A DNA stretch of 64,000 nt from Runella defluvii (GTDB lineage Bacteria; Bacteroidota; Bacteroidia; Cytophagales; Spirosomataceae), in NCBI RefSeq assembly GCF_014195535.1, contig NZ_JACIBY010000001.1, forward strand, positions 248,001 through 312,000, given 5' to 3'. How positions within the stretch are numbered: the first letter of the stretch is position 1; each line of letters begins with the position of its first letter. The notes beneath the pieces were generated by a model. The model made no database searches. It saw nothing but the letters and a program-made list of their open reading frames with translations, and was not told where the DNA came from. This document shows, piece by piece, positions 61,416-64,000 of this stretch. Position numbers and translations under genes: made by a program.

Positions 61416-62459
61416 ATGTGGTATAATGCCTCCGAGAGAATGCCTGAACCCTTAACAAAATACGCCTCCTTTGACGCTGTGCAACTCGCAGCCGATGACT
61501 TTTTCCAAGATTGGGTACGAAATCCTTCGGGAGAAGCGGATCAATTTTGGAACGAATTTCTCCACACCTATCCTGAACGCCAAACGACGATGGAAGAAGC
61601 CCGACAGTTGGTACAACGAGTCGAAGTTCGTTTGCCTGACATGCCAGAAGCGAAAGTTCAGGCCCTCAAAACCCGACTTGAGCAAACCATTGGCTTGCCA
61701 TTGTCGCCGCAAGACGCTCCCGTCGTGCCTTTACGCCGCTCGTTTGTGAAACGATTGAGCTGGGTAGCCGCCGCTGTGGTGTTGCTGGTAGGCGGTGTGG
61801 TAGCTGCTTGGTACACGTCGCAACCCACCACAGTCTCGTACGCTACTTCTTACGGCGAAACTCGCAAAGTTGAGTTGCCCGACGGTTCGGTGGTTAACTT
61901 GAATGCCAACTCCACCTTGTCGTTTTCGGAAGATTTAAAAGACAAGGCCATTCGGGAAGTGTGGTTGCAAGGAGAAGCGTTTTTCGATGTGAAACATACG
62001 CCAACCGATGCGAAGTTTCGGGTACATACCAACGACCTCGTGGTGGAAGTACTCGGGACGGAGTTCAACGTCTCAGACCGCCGCAAAACGACCCAAGTGG
62101 TGCTTCAGTCAGGAAAAGTTCAAATCAAAGCTGCCCAACAATCGGCGGTCTTGCGGCCTGGTGACATGGTGGAATTTCGGGCCGATACCCGTAGCTTGAC
62201 GCAGCGCAAAGTAAGAACCGAACTGTACAGTTCGTGGCAACAAAACATCTGGATTTTGGACGGCGAAGCAATGAGCGATGTCGCCCAGCGCATCGAAGAT
62301 ACCTTCGGGATTGAAGTAAGTTTTGAAAACCCTGCCCTTGCCAACGAAAAAATATCGGGAACTATTCCTTCGGGGAGTGCCGAAGAAGTACGGGACATTT
62401 TGGTCGATCTTCTAAAAGCCGACTGCCAACTATCAGAGAAAAAACTAACGATTAAATAA
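61416..62459 (+). CDS. FecR-type anti-sigma factor
   Basis: A 347-residue FecR protein. N-terminal cytoplasmic sigma-binding part (about residues 15-95), one transmembrane helix (LSWVAAAVVLLVGGVVAAWY, about 110-129), and the periplasmic FecR domain (YGETRKVELPDGSVVNLNAN, EVWLQGEAFFDVKHT, VEVLGTEFNVSDRRKTTQVV) plus a C-terminal STN-like segment (VAQRIEDTFGIEVSFENPAL). The start may be 61416 or the in-frame ATG 61440. It lies 35 bp after the sigma gene. Confidence 0.93.
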   Translation: MWYNASERMPEPLTKYASFDAVQLAADDFFQDWVRNPSGEADQFWNEFLHTYPERQTTMEEARQLVQRVEVRLPDMPEAKVQALKTRLEQTIGLPLSPQDAPVVPLRRSFVKRLSWVAAAVVLLVGGVVAAWYTSQPTTVSYATSYGETRKVELPDGSVVNLNANSTLSFSEDLKDKAIREVWLQGEAFFDVKHTPTDAKFRVHTNDLVVEVLGTEFNVSDRRKTTQVVLQSGKVQIKAAQQSAVLRPGDMVEFRADTRSLTQRKVRTELYSSWQQNIWILDGEAMSDVAQRIEDTFGIEVSFENPALANEKISGTIPSGSAEEVRDILVDLLKADCQLSEKKLTIK

Positions 62460-62480
62460 ACCTAACTTTTGAGATAAACC

Positions 62481-64000
62481 ATGTACAAACCATTACTATT
62501 ATCCTTTTTGGTCTGTGGGATAACAGGTTTTGTTCAAAAAGCAAATGCGCAAGTGTTTGCCGCCAATTACACAACCATTTCACAGCAAAATAAGACCCAA
62601 CCCGACCGCAAAGCGTCTATTCCTTTGAAAGAAGCGCTACGCGATGCCGAAACGCGATTTGGGATTCATTTGGTGTATAAAACCGACGAAATTCCGAATC
62701 GGTTGATTGCAGCCGACGCCCTCAGTGGCAAACTCGAACAGGTGTTGGAGAACCTCCTCAACCCTGCGGGTTTGACCTACAAAAAAGTGAGAAATACCTA
62801 CATTATTAAAACCCAAAAAGTAAAAACTTCGGGCAAGGAAATTCTCACACCTAGCGAGCCAAGTCCAGAAGCGTTGCCCAGCACTAGAACGATTTCTAAT
62901 GATTTCTCAAGTCTTCGGACGGTGCCTTCGCAACTTCAATTTCCAACCTCAGCGACCCGTGCTGTAGTGTTGGAGGATATAAAAATTGCGGGAAAAGTGG
63001 CAGAAGAAAACGGTCAAGTTTTGCCTGGTGTAAGTATTTTGCTCAAGGGCACTAACCGTGGTACAACCACCGACGTCAATGGTGGATTTCAACTCGCCGT
63101 CCCCGACGAAAAAGCGGTGTTGGTGTTTAGCTACGTGGGCTATTTACCCCAAGAGGTGGTGGTAGGTGGTCGCACGGCCCTCACTATCACGCTGGTCGCC
63201 GACACCAAGGCACTCGGTGAAGTGGTCGTCGTCGGTTACGGCGTTCAGAAAAAAACGAGCTTGACCAGTGCCGTTGCTGAGGTAAAAAGCGAACAACTAA
63301 CGCGCCGCCCCGTGTCGAACGCCAACCAAGCCTTGCAAGGGATTGCACCTGGGGTGACGATTCTTGACCGTGGTGGTTCGCCTGGCCCCAACTCTCGTGC
63401 CACGGTGCGGGTACGTGGTATCACTACGTTGAGTTCAAACGATCCGTTGTTTATCGTAGATGGAGTAGAACAACCTTTTAACACCATTAATCTCGATGAT
63501 ATTGAAAGCATTTCGGTACTAAAAGACGCCTCATCGACGGCGATTTACGGGTCGCGGGCGGCTAACGGGGTTGTGCTCGTGACAACCAAACGCGCCAAGT
63601 CGGGGAAAGCAGTGGTGGATTACAGCGGTTTTTATGCCGTTCAAAATGCCATTAATAAACCCGAAATGATGGATTTAGAGCCTTACATGCGTTTGCAAAA
63701 CGTAGCATATATCAATTCGGGCGCAGCGGCGAAGTTTAGCGAAGCCCAAATTTCAGAATACGTCAATGCCACCGACCGCCTTAAATTTCCTTTGCCCAAC
63801 ACGTGGTTTAAAACCGTGTTACGGGCAGCGCCGCAGTTTAGCCAAAACGTGTCGGTTAGCGGTGGAAATGAGTTTTTTCGCGGCCGTGTAGGGGTACGTT
63901 ACCAAAAACAAGGAGGAATTGCCCCTAATTTTGACAGCGATGTGAAAGAAATCCGCGCCAATACCGATTTTAAAGTGTCCAATCGGTTGAGCGCAAGCGT
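62481..64000 (+). CDS. SusC/RagA-type TonB-dependent receptor with STN domain (3' end outside window)
   Basis: The frame opens at ATG 62481, 21 bp after fecR, and runs past the window end; about 506 codons are visible. Order: signal peptide (MYKPLLLSFLVCGITGFVQK, cleavage likely after ANAQ), an STN domain (about residues 45-110, IPLKEALRDAETRFGIHLVY), a CarboxypepD_reg-like domain (about 173-250, GVSILLKGTNRGTTTDVNGG), the TonB-plug region (EVVVVGYGVQKKTSLTSAVA, RVRGITTLSSNDPLFIVDGV, GSRAANGVVLVTTKR), and the start of the barrel. The STN domain makes it a signalling receptor for the adjacent FecR and sigma factor. A SusD partner is expected beyond the window. Confidence 0.92.
   Translation, partial: MYKPLLLSFLVCGITGFVQKANAQVFAANYTTISQQNKTQPDRKASIPLKEALRDAETRFGIHLVYKTDEIPNRLIAADALSGKLEQVLENLLNPAGLTYKKVRNTYIIKTQKVKTSGKEILTPSEPSPEALPSTRTISNDFSSLRTVPSQLQFPTSATRAVVLEDIKIAGKVAEENGQVLPGVSILLKGTNRGTTTDVNGGFQLAVPDEKAVLVFSYVGYLPQEVVVGGRTALTITLVADTKALGEVVVVGYGVQKKTSLTSAVAEVKSEQLTRRPVSNANQALQGIAPGVTILDRGGSPGPNSRATVRVRGITTLSSNDPLFIVDGVEQPFNTINLDDIESISVLKDASSTAIYGSRAANGVVLVTTKRAKSGKAVVDYSGFYAVQNAINKPEMMDLEPYMRLQNVAYINSGAAAKFSEAQISEYVNATDRLKFPLPNTWFKTVLRAAPQFSQNVSVSGGNEFFRGRVGVRYQKQGGIAPNFDSDVKEIRANTDFKVSNRLSAS

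Noticed and set aside
1-64000. tRNA or rRNA genes
   Set aside because: By eye I found no cloverleaf with the conserved T-loop GTTCGAATC-type box and no rRNA motifs; a covariance-model search would be decisive.

Overview
The window looks like a Bacteroidota chromosome, most likely order Cytophagales (a Runella/Spirosoma/Dyadobacter-type organism; the genus is a guess). The support is two very large proteins with type IX secretion (T9SS) sorting tails, one of them a gingipain-family PorU2-like protease; an ECF sigma / FecR / SusC-type TonB receptor set; a LytS/LytTR two-component pair; promoters of the Bacteroidota form TTG-N19-22-TAnnTTTG; and almost no Shine-Dalgarno signals. I see no prophage, integrase, IS transposase, CRISPR array, rRNA or tRNA.

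Layout. 1-4.3 kb: a UshA-like 5'-nucleotidase split over two genes, a tandem repeat cluster, then arginine deiminase and a CtlX-type citrulline hydrolase. 4.3-9.3 kb: DEAD-box helicase, then an ABC exporter operon (ATPase, two paralogous membrane subunits, YtrA-type GntR repressor, anchored protein) with a promoter and a palindromic operator in front. 9.3-17.7 kb: GMC oxidoreductase, short leuA behind a complete leucine attenuator, glycerophosphodiesterase, GH3-like adenylating enzyme, LemA/TPM/TPM cluster, Nudix hydrolase. 17.7-33.7 kb: sodium:solute symporter, Rpn-type nuclease, esterase, giant PorU2-like protein, thiolase, pdxJ-ridA, then an esterase / ATP-grasp / carboxylate-amine ligase operon, lipoprotein, HIT protein and outer-membrane protein. 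33.9-36.6 kb: fusA-rpsJ, detached from the rest of the str/S10 ribosomal clusters. 36.6-44.1 kb: second Rpn-type gene, several membrane proteins of unknown role, a GRDP-like protein with a Cys/Gly-repeat tail, a serine hydrolase and a small lipoprotein. 44.2-58.6 kb: sulfatase and VCBS/ASPIC lipoprotein divergent from a TPR histidine kinase and LytTR regulator, which is followed by a 2062-residue T9SS adhesin with 12 near-identical 87-residue repeats. 58.8-64 kb: a coiled-coil / membrane-anchored ASKHA-like gene pair, then ECF sigma, FecR and the 5' part of an STN-containing SusC-type receptor that runs off the window.

How parts work together. The best mechanistic find is upstream of leuA on the minus strand: a consensus promoter, a 17-codon leader peptide with five Leu codons (four within L-G-L-L-L), and mutually exclusive protector, antiterminator and terminator stems ending in a U-run. 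LeuA here lacks the C-terminal leucine-sensing domain, so attenuation may replace allosteric feedback. A second regulatory find is three ACAGTT half-sites exactly 21 bp apart between the VCBS/sulfatase genes and the LytS/LytTR pair, with a similar site in front of the adhesin, which suggests one regulon for the cell-surface block 44.2-58.6 kb. The three-gene esterase/ATP-grasp/GCS2 operon, with two amide-bond-forming enzymes, is the best candidate for an undescribed small-molecule pathway.

Several intergenic gaps hold short low-complexity or palindromic repeat families (GTTATC words, GTAAAC words, GCAAA words, 47-bp and 53-57-bp tandem units, a GC-rich cloverleaf). Some recur at two places, and one appears to lie inside a coding region near the adhesin C terminus.
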